A stretch of 64,000 bases of DNA, from contig WPIO01000010.1 in NCBI GenBank assembly GCA_009760855.2, positions 3,920,001-3,984,000 of the forward strand. Reading direction: 5' to 3'. Numbering within the stretch: position 1 is the stretch's first letter; each line of letters starts with the position of its first letter. This DNA is from Cristatella mucedo (lineage: Eukaryota; Bryozoa; Phylactolaemata; Cristatellidae). The notes below the pieces were generated by a model. It saw only the letters and a program-made list of their open reading frames with translations, was not told the DNA's origin and did no database searches. Below are positions 13,008-27,200 of this stretch, piece after piece. Made by a program: the position numbers and the translations under genes.

Positions 13008-13115
13008 AATATTAATAATAATCGATCAATTGCACAGTTCCCCAAGAGAACTTAATCCCTATCCAGGCGCTTTACAACTCGCTGCTAGAAAATCAATATT
13101 CATGGGGTTAGTGAC
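13008..13115 (-). mobile_element. LINE A-like 3' end, diverged
   Basis: AATAATAATCG..., then AAGAGAACTTAATCCC and GGCGCTTTACAACTCG. Same layout as LINE A tails but a distinct subfamily; 41.94-42.06 kb is similar. Confidence 0.5.
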
Positions 13116-16100
13116 ATCAAGCATGCAAAAACAAGCCAGGTGTAGAAGTTTGAATATATTTTTTAGAAGGAAAACCTTCGTTAGAGGAAGTGGAATACTC
13201 TTGGTCTCAGGAAAGCAAAGGTATCACCCTACATTACTTAGTGGGTTGGACTCATCTCTCTACTATTCTAGGCTTCCTTTGGTCTGCATTCTATGTTGAA
13301 TACATATTTGTGCTCAGCTGTTGAGCAAGGGGCAATTGCAATGCAACTGGTTCAGCAAGCATCCGACATAGAATATTCGCGTTGATTGCTTCTTATAGTG
13401 CGGTACGAAAGAGTCATTTGCTTCACACACAATGCTCACAGCATGCTAACTAGATTTCTTTAAGACGAATCATGATCTTGCTTTTAAAATTCTTAAAGGT
13501 ATTTAATTTATTTCGTTTTACATATGCAACTGACAATAGCTGTATTAACTTTGTCATTTGCCTCCCGATGGCAAGAAGGGTGGCGTCCAAGTGAAAGAAT
13601 ATGCAAACAAGCTGAAGTTCATAGCTACGTCGAGTGTTAGTTGTCAAAAAGTAACGGCTTGATTGCTGCTTAAATCAACATTGCTATATACGTGAATGAG
13701 AATTCAGATAAAGATACGCCAAGTTCCACTCAACTTCTGCTTGATGCTGAACGTAGGCAGTATTGTTGCAGTTACATCAAAGTTGAAATTCGAACCTCAC
13801 AAATGCGTTGAACACTGGAAATCCCAATCGACACGCATGTTAACAAGTTCTTGCCTTACTTGCCGTAAGTTCATGCTTCACTGGTTCGAAGAGATCCAAC
13901 AGATTAAAGTGCAGATTTACTCCAAATAAAAGTGTGCCAGAGATATGAATCTCATCCTCTGCAGTAGGCACAATATATTGCATCAAGCATGACGGCTTCG
14001 ACCATAAAAACAGCTCAGCAGCAGCGAGCCTTTTATAGTGTCCCTTGATGTCCTTCCGTAATTGATACTATGGATGATATTAAGACGTCGACATGCTATA
14101 TCAGCTTGGTTATGACAATAATTTCAATCGATAAATTACGAGTGTTTTATGAGTTGCAATCATTAGGAACTGGATCTGAATCAATGAGTTGTCAACTGTA
14201 CCTCATGCCTCGACCAGATCAGATGTGGCCCTTTTCGGCTGCAGAAGATACGTTTATGCGTATTGGACATGAACCTATCACCGAGTTTCGGAATATCTTG
14301 ATTTATGTAGTCCGCTGCTACCGTCACTATAACTGTGTGCACTGGGGTGGCTTCTGTCGCTCCTTGATTTGAGGCACTAGCTCATCCAGTGTCTGCCACG
14401 TCTTTGCAAGAGCTAGCACCGTTGTGTGCGCTCTGTTCGTGGCAACAACAGGATTTATTTTCCAGCTCCACAGCGTTCGTAACAGCATGTGATCCTTATT
14501 AAACATTTGTAATTGTTCTTTGTACATACTGCATTAAGTTCCTAGAACGCTTTATTGTCCAGAAATATTCATGACACGATGCAAAGCCAATTACACAAAG
14601 TGGATGGGGTAGACGTTTCCTTGCTTGGCTTGTACATGTTTTTGGAGACGTAAATGATTCCGGATTTCAGGCGACCAATTAGTTTATTTTACAAGCTTGC
14701 TGGTCTTTTAGATCTGCGAAGCGAATATTTTGATTGTGCTGTCAAGCAACGAGAAAACGGTGGGCATTCAGTTTTGACTCTTGACAGCTTTGACTTTTGA
14801 ATCTTTTTTCCTTCCATCTGGCATTGCTTTTAGTCTTCAGATTCAAAGATCAGTATCCGGCAGTGATTAAAGACTTCAGATTCAAAGATAGACGATTGTG
14901 TTTTGGCTAACCATGGCCTAAAAGGACACACTTGCCAGTGCTTTTTTCGCAGTAATCAGGGCTTGGCAAGCGGTGCGGCAAGACAGACAATGAGATTTAC
15001 ACAAAACTGTCTCCCCACGACTCGGTATGGCAAATACTTTAAACTTCCCCGTCGTTAAGTTTAAACAGGTAAAGACAGGGCCCGATGATAACAGATATAT
15101 TTGGTTTTAGTGACGCGATTGTGTCTCGCTAAGAGCTATCTGGAAACCCTAGACGCGTGTAGTAATAGCTGAGGCTTGCTGAATCCAAATCCAGAGCTTT
15201 GAAAATCGAATAGCAGTCGTTCTTTCTCACCCCTGAAGAAACTGCAGCGGAGGTCTCAACTAGCAGTAGATCAAATGTCAGCGACATGCTTAGCCTTCGT
15301 GTTGGCCTGGCCTTGATGGCCCGAAAATATAAAGTCAGTCTTACCTCACTGGGCTAAGCGAAGAGAATGCTTGCTTGAGGATACTTACTTCAATCAGCCA
15401 CAGCAAGCAGCCAGGCACTGGACCAGGGCAGTAGCAACTCGTAGATGAATTCTCTTAGCTAGACTAAGCACCAGTCACTTGCAAGTTCACTTTTATGTGC
15501 TTTATCTTTCGCCCAGCGAGAAAAACGGAATACGATCTCCATTTTGAGGTGCTCCCATTCCTTATCCATATCAGCGATTCCATTCCTAGATCTAGTTGAA
15601 ATTGCTTTAGCTGTTGTGCTAAAGTGCACACAAGTATCTAAACTGGTCCAACATGCCCACGGCAAGATAATTGTGTGTCTGGCAGACATGAAAGCGTGAT
15701 ATGTGGTCCGTGTCTACGAATATTTGGCAAATAATGCGAGCATGAATGAACAAGCCATCACTGCAATACGCCTACGTAGTATCATTTCGCTAAGCAAGAA
15801 GTAATGTATAAGACTCGCTGTGAAAAATATACAGTATATATATATATTTATTTATTTGTTTATAATCTGTCTTCATAATCTTTCTCAATATTGACAACAA
15901 CATTTATACCACAGTCAAGCAAATGTGATAGGCAATGGCTGGTGTGAAATTTTTTTATGCGAAGGCAGTTTCTCTGAATATTTGGATGGCCAAAATTCAA
16001 GCAACGCTTTCTGTTACCTTGATGGCATTTGATATTTTAATAAGACCAAGCCAGCAATGTAAGCTGTACAGTTGAAACTCTGTTCTGTTTGAACTATCTT

Positions 16101-17822
16101 CAAATTGCAGGCACAAATTGCAGCTACGTATGATGCGAATGAAGTTCCGACTTCCTGGACTACAATGCCCTATTGCAGGCACAGTACGTAGAAAGTCAGC
16201 TTTTATGTAGATACTGGATAGATTACCATGTGTTTGCTATTTTCAGCGATCCGTTATGGTACCATGATCATACTTACAAAAATGTCGACAGATTCAGTTA
16301 ATTTGTTTATTTGCTCAGTTAATTTGAAGATTTTGAAACGATTAGAGCCAGCCGTTAAACTAAGCTACGTCCAAGGTAATTTATCCGAGGCTTGTCCTAG
16401 GTAGTAATTTAAACTCGGTCGACTGTCTAAACTTTTGCTCTGCGTGACTTTCGTCTGACTTGTAAAATTTATGAATTGTAATGGTAATTTTGTGTCGTCT
16501 TTTGCTTCAGTGGAATTTTGCTGTGAGAATTTATATATTTACTCAAAATGAACTTTGATAGTTCCGCCCTTGATGGCATCTGAATCGAGCCGCTTTGGTA
16601 AATTGGACTATTGCTAAGCAAGCAAGCCCCTTCTAAGTAGCATATCGGCATCTATTAGGTCCCACAGCCACGCAAAGGGAGGGTTTCCTCACAGATGCTA
16701 TATTTGAAAACCCGTCTTCCTACTACGTTTCGTCATCAGTCTTGCTTGGCTAAGGCAGGCGCCTCAGCCGGTGCTCACAGCAAATGCCAACGCTCTAGCA
16801 CACCTTCGCTGCAGCCAACTTACTTCCACTCCATGCGTTGGATACCTTTGACCTCGCAACCACGGGAGATGCGACCAGGCATTTATACATAAACACCATA
16901 CGTCCGAGAGACTCGGCAGCAAAGAAAAAATGAAACCTCCACGGGTCCACCCACATGGAGGAAAACGATTTAAGTTGCAGGGACTGAATCGAGACAAAAG
17001 GTCGATGCGAGAGTGAAGCGGCCTACACCCACGATTTTCCCACTGGTGTTAACAATCTCACGTCAACGTTTTCTTGCTTTGTTGTCTTGAGGCGTTGACT
17101 GCATTTGCGAACGCTCTCACGCTGAAAATTCTCAGTGCTACCAAAGCACGGTGCTGCACATTGCACAGCTGAAGAGGGCCACAAATGACCAGGACGAAAA
17201 TGGAATGCAACAACTGACAAACGACTTCAGACATTCTTTTATTACGTCCAAGCTGTAGATTGTGACGTAATTGTTATAACTCGCGAACCGTTGATGGCAA
17301 ACTAAATCAGCCATATTAAGACGGCGCCAGATTATTTGCGGTTCCTTAATAACAACGATATTTTGTAATCTATGTTTAGGTCTCTTTGCAAGTCACCGTC
17401 GGTCAGTCAGTTATCCTTTGGACTACGAACTAGTGAGTTATCTGCTACGGCGGCACGCCGTGTAGTACACGTGTTTGTCTCTATCTGGCTCTGGAATATA
17501 CTGTTGACGGCACGGAATCGTTATTAACTTACGGGCTTTAGATTGCTGTCACGCTCTGCTTTCGCCACCCCACCTGTTCGCATGGCGGCGTCTACGACTC
17601 GATAGCCGTGCATCGACGCGTTGGTTCTAAGTTTAGCGACCACGTGACTATTAGGACCGGTTACGCTACAGAAACATCTCGCTGGCAGGTATTAGTTGAC
17701 TTATCACTTGTGCCAGCCCAGGGCTTGCTTTGCCTTGCTTGTGCTTGCCCAGTCGGAGTTACTAGTCGGTATCAACAAATACTGGTTATAGGTTATTAAT
17801 TTTGATGTGAGACCCAATAAGA
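13116..17822. other. unique AT-rich DNA between repeats and CENPC 3' end
   Basis: 4.7 kb with frames of at most 100 codons (14070-14372, plus), none recognised. Part of the right edge may be CENPC 3' UTR. Confidence 0.5.
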
Positions 17823-17828
17823 TTTATT
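17823..17828 (-). promoter_or_regulatory. candidate CENPC polyadenylation signal
   Basis: AATAAA on the minus strand, about 255 bases downstream of the CENPC stop codon. The position suits a 3' UTR end; the cleavage site itself is not visible. Confidence 0.5.
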
Positions 17829-17874
17829 GTAACCGGGTCTGTTGAGGACAAATGTGGGTACACGTATATTGTAA

Positions 17875-17940
17875 TATACATATATACTACGCATATATAT
17901 ATATATATATATGTATATATTTATATATTATTTTAGCAAT
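17875..17940. repeat. TA microsatellite, interrupted
   Basis: ATATAT runs broken by C and G, about 65 bases. Confidence 0.75.
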
Positions 17941-18082
17941 CATATATACAACGTCATCTAAGCATGACACGAGTTTCTAGGTACCAGATCCTGACACTGA
18001 GAATCAGGGAGCAAACATGGGGATAAAAAGAAAATGTATGAAAGGCCAATTGACTAGCAGTCACCATTGCACGAGTATGACA

Positions 18083-18267
18083 TTATATGCCAGCTGAAGA
18101 TAACTGATGATCACCATCACCATCGGCTTCCAAGCGCAAACTTAGCTCCAGGTCTTCGACTTGCTGTTGAGACGAGATGTCAGTTGGGAGAAGTGAAAGG
18201 TCAACTTGTGTGAAAATAAGCGATGCAGCCTTCTGTGTCGACAGGTTTCGTATGCTGTAAATGTTGC
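18083..18267 (-). CDS. CENPC: CENPC terminal exon: cupin end and acidic tail
   Basis: 60 codons plus TAA. GNIYSIRNLSTQ and ASLIFTQV close the cupin exactly as in vertebrate CENP-C (GNxYxIxNL...LLFTQ). A 38-residue acidic tail follows, with DGDGDH encoded by a short GATGGT repeat; vertebrate proteins stop close to the FTQ. Acceptor TTTTCACATGTAG. Confidence 0.93.
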
Positions 18268-21200
18268 CTACATGTGAAAAGCATAACAATGCATACGCAT
18301 TAGCATACAGATCACAGCTCGATTATGGCATGGTCATCATTATCCTCCTTAATCAACGCACCAGCCAAACGGAATGCATGAAAGAACGAGCTGCCGATCC
18401 AGCAGATTACACGTTAGTCTCAATTGAAGGCAGCGGCTAGCCAACACCCCTTTGGTAAAAGAAAGATAGCAAGCCGTGCACATCCATAAAAAAGAAGCAC
18501 GAATGGCTCTCGTACGCAGTTCGAAAGCAATACCGCGAAGTAATCCTCTTATATCAATTGCAAACAAGATGCAAATGCCTGTAGCCATCCTATCGACACA
18601 GGGCTACAACACGGGAAAGGAGGCGATGAAGACGGGTACTTTCGAGGCCCAAGCTTTGACCAAAAAGGACGCCCACTCTAGGAGAACATAAGAAAAATGA
18701 TTTGATGCAACAGGACAGCGCAAATCAAGAACCAATAGCTCGCGCATTGTCAAGATTGCAACGGGCGACGTGGGAACGATTAATGCTAAGGTTATTCTTT
18801 TGCAAAGCTACCTCAATTCTTCTTAGCTATCAGCGCTGCTTGGCTTGAAGAAATGTAGTGCTCTATAGTTATAGCAGCCCTTTACCACGAGACCAGAGGT
18901 TGAACTAAACAAGGACGTGAAGTGATGTTATTCTTAGAATGCACCTTAATGATTACCATATGATGATGCCCTTTTTTCTGTCACCATCACACTGTTAAGT
19001 AAGGTCAGTAACAGGACAATGAGATGCTCCCGACTGTTATATTTATATTACCCCGATATGACTTGGAGGCACTGGGGGGGGGGCTGAAAAGCTAAGCAAG
19101 AGAGGGTTCCGCAGAATTCTGCCAACGTCAGTTTGCTTTTGCTTCTGTAGTTTGACTGCGAGCGATGGAAGCTCCTTTAGCAGCAACGGGAACGTGTGGC
19201 CGAATTCCTTAAATTAAACGGCCAGCCTATTAATCGTATGTAGGAGTATGATGTCGATACTCGGCTGAGTTTTTTTGGAGCCATGCTAAAAGAGAGCTAC
19301 AGTACACCTTTAAACATGCTCAGACAAAAAGTCCTTGCAGTTTGACCGACTGGCTGTAAATTCGTTCGGGTAATAAGAGGGCTTTCTACGATGCAAGAGG
19401 TATATTAAAGAAAGTTACGCGAACCATGAGAAAATATTTATTGACAGCCCAAACACAAATACATGTGTTTCGGGTGTATGCATTTAGTGTAACGTCCCAC
19501 CACGATTCTTTGACCACTCTTGTCTGTCCAGGAAGAGAGGCCACAAGCTTCTTCTGCTGTAGTGCATTCCACGAAGCCAGAGCTTTACTGAAAAAGGTAG
19601 GATAGTGGTGCAGCCGAACACCAGGCCTCCGCCGCCTGTTGACATCGCTCAATAGTCATTCTATGAGGTCCAAATCAGGCAACTGGCTGAGAAATGGCAC
19701 CAGCACTAAACAAGGATTCCTCAAAGAGTACTATATCAGGTCATTGTGGTCAACAACAGTGGATGTCAAGGCACAAATACTCTGTTTGGGGGCCTTTACA
19801 TTTGGCAGCAAGATAACGACCCTAAGCAGACTGTCGGGCAGGTGAAGTACTTTTTGACGAATCCTTGTTCGGCTCAGTCAGTAGCTCAGCCAGTTGCCCA
19901 CTCAATAAAACCACTATTGTAAGATATCGGCAGGCGGCTGAGGCCGGTTGTTCAACCATTAGCCTACATTTTCAGTAAATAATAATACACTTGATAAAGT
20001 GCCCTCGGAGAACTCGATCTCTTTCTAGGCGCTTTACATTTGCTACAAAGGAAGCACGATCGAATGATTAGGGGTAGCATGCTCAATAAACAACAAGAAT
20101 AACATGGTTAAGGGTGACATGCACAGGGTCAGCATACAAGTATGGTCAGTGGCAGCATGCACAGTGCACAGTGTCAGCACACATAAGCTCATAAAGGACG
20201 AATCACAGGGACCCACTAAATGCTGTCATAAATAGGTGAGTTTTCAGTTTCTTTTTAAATGTGGTCAAGTCAAGAGATGTCATGATGCAGGTCGGGAGTG
20301 AGTTCTGGTCTTTGGGAGCATACAAACTAAATGTGCGGTCTCCAAAAGATTTGAGGTTTGTACGACGTATAGATAAACAATTCGATTCCGAAAAGCGAGT
20401 GGTACGATGATTAGCCTGGCGAGGCAGTAGATCTTACAGGTAGGCTGGAGCCAAAGAATGAAGGGAACTAAAAGTGTGTGACAAAACCTTGAAGTCGATG
20501 CGTTGCTTGACTGGGAGCCAGTGCAGGTCGGCGAAAATGGAGATGTGGCAACAGCGCCACTCACGACAGACAACCCTAGCTGCAGAGTTGTGCACCAGCA
20601 GTAAGTGCCTGATTGCGTAGGCCGGAAGACCAGCAAGCAGTGCTACAGCAGAAGGGACAACGCAGAAGCTTGTGGCTTCTATTCCTTTCCAAACAGAGAG
20701 GTCATTAAGTATCGTAGTGGGACGACGTGTCACTCAATGCATACACACCGAAGTATGTGTTGGTTTTTGGGCTATCAATGAAGATTTAATAAAGATTTTC
20801 ACTTGCTTTGAATAACTTTAGTGTAGCTAGTATCATAGAAAAACGCCCTTCTTACCCGACAGAATTTGCAGCCACAGCAGCAGCAGTCACACTGTGAAGA
20901 TTGCTCTGGTTTGATCCGACGGTTAAGGTGCTCACCCCGACCCAGGTCTGGCCGCGGTCGTGCACTCGAGCCCCGTGCCATATGTGAAGCGCCTGAATAG
21001 TGATTAAGTTCTCTTAGGGCATTATAAAAATGAATTATACATATAATAATAATGCACTTGATAAAGCGCCCTCAGAGAACTCAATCTCTTTCTAGGCGCT
21101 TTACATTTGCTGCAAGTACATAGTGTTTGTGCCCGAATAAAGATGACTCAGAGTAAGCAAATATAAAAATATGTGCATGAAATATAAGCCAGATTCGCTT

Positions 21201-24200
21201 CTAGAGTTCGTCCGTAAGCCAATGAAGCTCGCTTAGCAAGTAAACATGGAAGGAAACACGTGGCCGATTTTTTTTTTATTAAATGACCAGCCTATTAACC
21301 TTACTTAGGACTAGCTGTCCAAACTTAACACAATTTGGGAGCCCTACTAAAAGAGAGCTAAACCTTTATAGATACCTAGGAGTAAGTGTAAACAAAAATA
21401 TGCATCTGGACTACATAAGCTAGATTGGCCGGCGTCGCCCTACTGTCTTGGTGTAGAGACGACCAAGCGCACACACGCAGGCAACCACCCTCGCCATGCA
21501 TGCACACACACACATCCACGTGTGAGCGAAGTTACACTAGAAACTCGTTACTCCACTTTGGTGAGCCACAAGTCAGGCATTCCACACACCATGTCTCCTC
21601 AAAAGCAATCGACAACATTAGCATACAAAAACCCTCATCAATCAACCTGTCCATGCATACTGTGCATGGCGATCGTATTCGCAGGAAAGAAAAAAAGAAG
21701 AAAGAAAACTCGCTCACCCTCGGGCACCCGGAAGCTTCCAAGGTGCCCCAGTCGGTTTGTTGATCCCTGAATTCTGACTTCGATATTGCCCTTTGTGACT
21801 GAAAAAAACTGAAACGGCATATCACTTGTGAGACAATCTTCTCTCGCGGTTCTTAAGAGCTGACAGATCGACCTTGAACAAACACGGTATCCCAAATACT
21901 CACGAGATCTCTATCGCAGCCACTTTCGAGCTTCACACCGCCCGGCTCAAGGATGATATACCCATAAGCAAAATGCTTTTCTGCCCGAAAGATGTAACAA
22001 AATTTATATGTTGCCAATGAACCATTTGGTTCATTGGGTCGCTGATACTGTAGCTGATTCTTCGACCATACACAGTCTACAAAAAGGCGCGGTGCACATA
22101 TGCAAGTGAGACACAATTGGTATAGAAATGACCGTGATAGCATAATCTCAGGATCGCTTGCCAAATTAGATTCGTCCAACCCTTTGAGCACATAAGAAAA
22201 AGTCGAAAGGCAGTGACTGCATGCAACAGTCACGTGTGACCTACTCGAGTACAATCGATCACAATGGCTTTCAGCACAATTACATCACTGCTACAAGTAG
22301 CACGAATAACTACGTGTCGAACATGCACTCAAATGCAAAAATATTTGGACGACTGGGGCAGCCACCACAACGGCTGCCTACTTCCGGGTCATGTGTAGCC
22401 TTGAGGTTTCAGCATAAACTGATGCAGTGTCGTTAATAGATGTCCTAGTCCGAACGGTGTCCCGAACTGCAACGGTGCTTCCTCTCGATGGTGCCATAGC
22501 CCCTTCACGGCTCTCCTTACCCAAGAGAGCTTTCGGAGGTGGCCTACAGAAGCTACAACCATCGGGTGTAGCCAGCAGAGGTCATTGCCACCAGCGCTAA
22601 CCACAAAGCATACGAACCTACATCCGGTTACGGGCCTGTCGAGGGGTAGGAAAAACTGCCAACAGAGCAAACCTAGACCGTCCAAATAGTTGTTTTTGCA
22701 TTTCAGTCTATGTATTCTTACCTGTGGCTGGTGCTTCAGCTACCGCATAGAATAGAGCAATTTGAAGGATCCATTTCCAGTTTGATTTTTTTTAATGCGT
22801 AGCAGAGCAGCCAGCCACATTTATGAAGCACTAAGCATAGCCAAGGGATATTGTGGTGCAAGTAAGAAACCATTAATCCGGGCGTTGAGCCCAACACATC
22901 CGAAACCAAAGACAGTAGCAAAACTATCGGCTTTAAAAACCCTGACATAAATGATGCAACGACATAATCTTATACACAAAGAGCTGTGGCATTGCTCACG
23001 AGCTCCAGACATAGCAGGATTTCTGGTTGCTCGGCCTTCCAGGCAGCACAAACAAGGTCAAGTTACCGACTCGATGCTGTGGAGATTGGGGAAAATAGAT
23101 AAATAAATAAATAGTAGAGAGTCATCCAACCTCAGTTACAGCACCTTTCTGCTTGATTGCTCCACGAGAAGACACTGCATACCTAGAATTGTGATAAATA
23201 AATATGATACATAAAGCTTGTTCTCAGAGGCATGAACCTAATTTTGCCACTGCACTGCTAGGCACGGCCTTCAACTAAACAGCCAAGCTCGCCATGAATG
23301 CATAGCGCCAGTATGCCTACTACTGCTGCAACTACCAATACTACTACTACTGATAATGCAAAGATCTCTCCATGTTACCACGATGCTACTCTTGACACAA
23401 ACTCACTACACATTAGCAAGCTATGGAGGCCTCGTGAGAGGTGTGTGCCTTGGCTGCCTTACGTGCTGTGGGCTGTTATCACGAGTTTGCTGCAACAGCC
23501 CATGGAATTCGTCGATAGGAATAAAACATAGTCGGCAGCCGTCATTGCTCAAGACATCGCTGAGCCGAGCGCCGATGTCTGCCCCCCCCCGAAGAGCAAA
23601 AGCTTCAGTCTTGAGAGAAAGAAAGAGACACCTTAATGAGACGAATTACTTCCAAGTGAGACCCTATTTTGAGCACCGCCACGTGGCTGAAGCTGATGCA
23701 GCAGCTCAGCTACATGATATGTCGGAGCCAGGCCATGGGGGGAGTCTAGTGGATCTAAGCAAGAACTTTGCTCTGCATCAACTGATGAAAGTCGAGATAA
23801 GATTCTCCTTCTTCGGCTTCGGAGGGATACGTGACTCAACACAGCAATTTCTTGGCTTTCTAGAGTAGCCTAGCGGCCGAATGTATTAACAACTGCAAAG
23901 GCCCAATGGCTCTTCGCCAGCCCTGCCTATACTAAGTGGCGATCGAGCAGCGACTGATCATTCGATTGATCATTCGATCGAGCAGCGACCAAAGAGAGAG
24001 CCGTTGAGCCAGTAAGACATGGGCAGTTGCGCTAAGTAGCCAGCTATCATGGGCGAGGAACAAATGAGGTGACTGGTGAGGGGCGCTGCTTGCTAGTAAC
24101 AGCAGTACTAAGGGGTAAAGCCGGGAAGGTTTGAAGGAGGTGGCCGGCCAGTCGTGCTCGGCAGTCGCTGCCGCTGGTTGCTACCACCCCTTGCTAGCTG

Positions 24201-27200
24201 CTTCACTATCGGACGCATTGCCAACTTTCAAGCATCAGGTAATGTGCCACTTGTCGTAGCCTCACATGAGAAGAGAACTGCGTAAGTCAATAAAGGATGT
24301 GCTGCTTAATGGAGAGGCAATGTAGGACTGACTGGTGGGAGTGATGTAATGTGGCATTTATGACAGACAAGCCTAGCTTCCGAGTTTTGCACAGCCTGCG
24401 ACCAGGAAGGCATGGAAGAAGACAAAGAGCAAAATATATCGCAGAATGCCCTATAAATAAGTAACTTGTCTTTGCCTTAAAAATATCTCACAGTAGATAG
24501 AATTGTTTTAAGAAGGTGAGTGGCATATTTGCTAAAACAGTGAAGTTTCATTTCAGCAAGTGAGTGCAACGAATAGGCACGAAACCATACGACAACTTTG
24601 CAAGAATCGATGCACAATCGAAGGGTACAACAGTTTGCTGACAGGTTATAAAGTGAGTACCACAATTAGTACATTTTTTCGGACCACCGGTTGATGCTCA
24701 AGAGTTGGATCCACTAACCGGCAGCTAAAGACAAATATGCAGGGCTCGCATTGGCATAAAATATGACCGTGCAAATTCTCACAATTGCAACCTGTTTAGG
24801 GGTAAACCAGGTAAGGCGTAGAATATATGACCTTATCGTAACGAAAAGGCATTCTGCAGAGTTGCAGCCTGAATACGGTAATGTCAGACACGAGTGCCTA
24901 AGAAAGAAGACTGATTTTCTCAAAGAAGTACTGAACTAATAGTGCTCGAATGATGACAGAAGCAAACCACTCGTTCGGCAGATGCAGCCGACCACGTCTC
25001 TCGATCTCCCGTCTCTCGATCTCCCCTCAGTTTTATCGTAACAAAACAAGATCAACTTAAAATGCCAAAGTTCGACCGAGAAATGTAAGAAACAAAGCCA
25101 CAAAGTGGTAGGGCAAGTCTACTGTGTCTACCTTGCTGAGCCCTGAAGGCATTGTTTCTAGATGCAGGTTACATAAATTAGTTATGAGCATACAAAGCCA
25201 GGAAAATCAAGTCGTACAAGGTCCACTTTACAGTCCACTTCTACATAAGCTTCTGCCACGTTCCTCCTTTTCTTTAAACCTTTGCTAACTATTACCTATT
25301 CACAATTATTATTACGATCACTATTGATGATAAACAGCTACTTAAAAACTCGGCTTCTCAAGCAAGGCTTAAAAATAAACGGCTTGATGTGCATAGCATA
25401 CAGGTGCATCACGTTAGCCACGCAAGTGCACTGAAAATTCATTCTCACTGAGAGTAACCCAGTACGGAGAATATTCAGAGAGCTTGAAATCAGCAGTATC
25501 CTGTGCTATCCGTGTGTGCTGCCGGCATAGACAGACTCGGGAGCTGATTTCATGCCGGCGAACGAGCTAGCTCAAGCAGCTAGGTGCCAGCCCAATTCAC
25601 ACCGACAGCCTATCCAAGATGTGGCTACTCACAACCACCCGGGGTGTAATTTCGCTACGACCTGCTACCATCCTTGTAGGGCACACCAGGCAATCGACAT
25701 GTCTAGGCTCGAAACGCCTTGTGCGCTCACCATTGTAACAGACAGAGATCTGCAGAGAGCGAGGCGATTTTTTGAAGGGAGGTACCTAAGTGCTCCGTAC
25801 TGTTGGTCGTCGGTATGACGACGCTGATGTTAGTCTTGCAGACGTCATCGGCTTCAACAAAAGATTCTTCGTTCGGTTGAATCCGAGCTCTTGCCAATGC
25901 CGGCTTTGTCTTCCTCTTTTTAGGAGGGGGATTGACGAGATCATCCCGTCGATGCACGCCCATAAAGCCTACAAGCAAATGTGGGCAGACGTAGAGTAGA
26001 TTATTTGATGGGAGGCACGGTCGAAGCAGCAGCGCCCAACTCTCGATTACAAGGCTTAACCCTAGACAAGCCTTCGTCAGGCACATAAGTAGCCAGACAA
26101 ACGAGTAGACAAAACGTTTTCACTGCCACGGCTGTGCGCTTGCAGCTAACCCAACCGATATAGTGTGCGTGCATGTGTACGGTGCACATTTCTCCAGCAC
26201 ATGATGTAAATTGCCGAAAGTGGTGTTCAGCAGACCTCATGTACTCATCTAATGGCAAGCGATAGAGCAACCGTTGCGAGACATCGTGGCAGCGATCATC
26301 AGACGAGAGCGGCCATGAGAGCAAGGGTGAGACGCCGATACCCGCATGAAGAGCAAATGATCAACCTAAGTCAAAGGCTAGCAGTTCTTCTATCATCTAG
26401 TTCGTCTAGATATAACTCACACATACGCTTAAATATTTTTATCACTGAGAAATCAGATGAACAAAAACACGACAGTACACATTTTTTGCATACCGAAAAC
26501 AGCATGCACTGACATTGCAACAATAAGCGGCATGTAGAGCTTTGGGTAACACAGCATTAACTTGGCTGGTGAGCATATCGTCCAAAAAAGACACAGGCCA
26601 GAGGTGTTAACTGATGGTGCAGCCGACAGATATGGAAACTGACCTCGAAGTCGAATCGACAGCAATGTCGGCAGGAGGACGACAATCGAGGCAGACTTGG
26701 CAACAGCAGGCTACTCAATTGGTTGCCATGTGTGAGGTCTATCCCTTTCGAGGTCAGACTCACCCAAACCCACTTGCCTTGCCGTGGCAAGCAAGTATAT
26801 TTCCCTCCAGCCTGATCGAACCTCGTCTCCTTCCTCCTTTTACTTCGGTGGAACTAATAGTCACAAACCTGATTATGTGTTGGTAACCACCAACGAATAA
26901 ACTTGCTAACACAAACGTCTAGGGCAGTGGTTCTCAACCTTCCCAATGCCGCGACCCTTTAATACAGTTCCTCATGTTGTGGCAACCCCAACCATAAAAT
27001 TATTGTGTGCAAAATGTGGAAATGCGTGTATTCCGATGGTCGTAGGCAACCCTTGTGAAAGGGTCGTTCGACCCCCAAAGGGGTCGCGACCCACAGGTTG
27101 AGAACCGCTGGTCTGGGGCGAACTGGCCAGCTAAGTTGAAGCCATCAGAGAGACCAAATTCCCACCATAACTTGTCCGTAGAGAAGCAAGCTTGTAAGAT

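Noticed and set aside
22389-22685. SGNH-hydrolase-like exon (FVVSAGGNDL) on the minus strand.
   Set aside because: Only one short block fits; no catalytic Ser or His context, no flanking exons, and it lies in a CENPC intron.
24714-24923. Minus-strand frame of 69 codons with a good acceptor, first taken as a CENPC exon before the cupin.
   Set aside because: Including it breaks the conserved start of the cupin. Joining 25786 directly to 22076 restores the LDCV sequence in correct phase.
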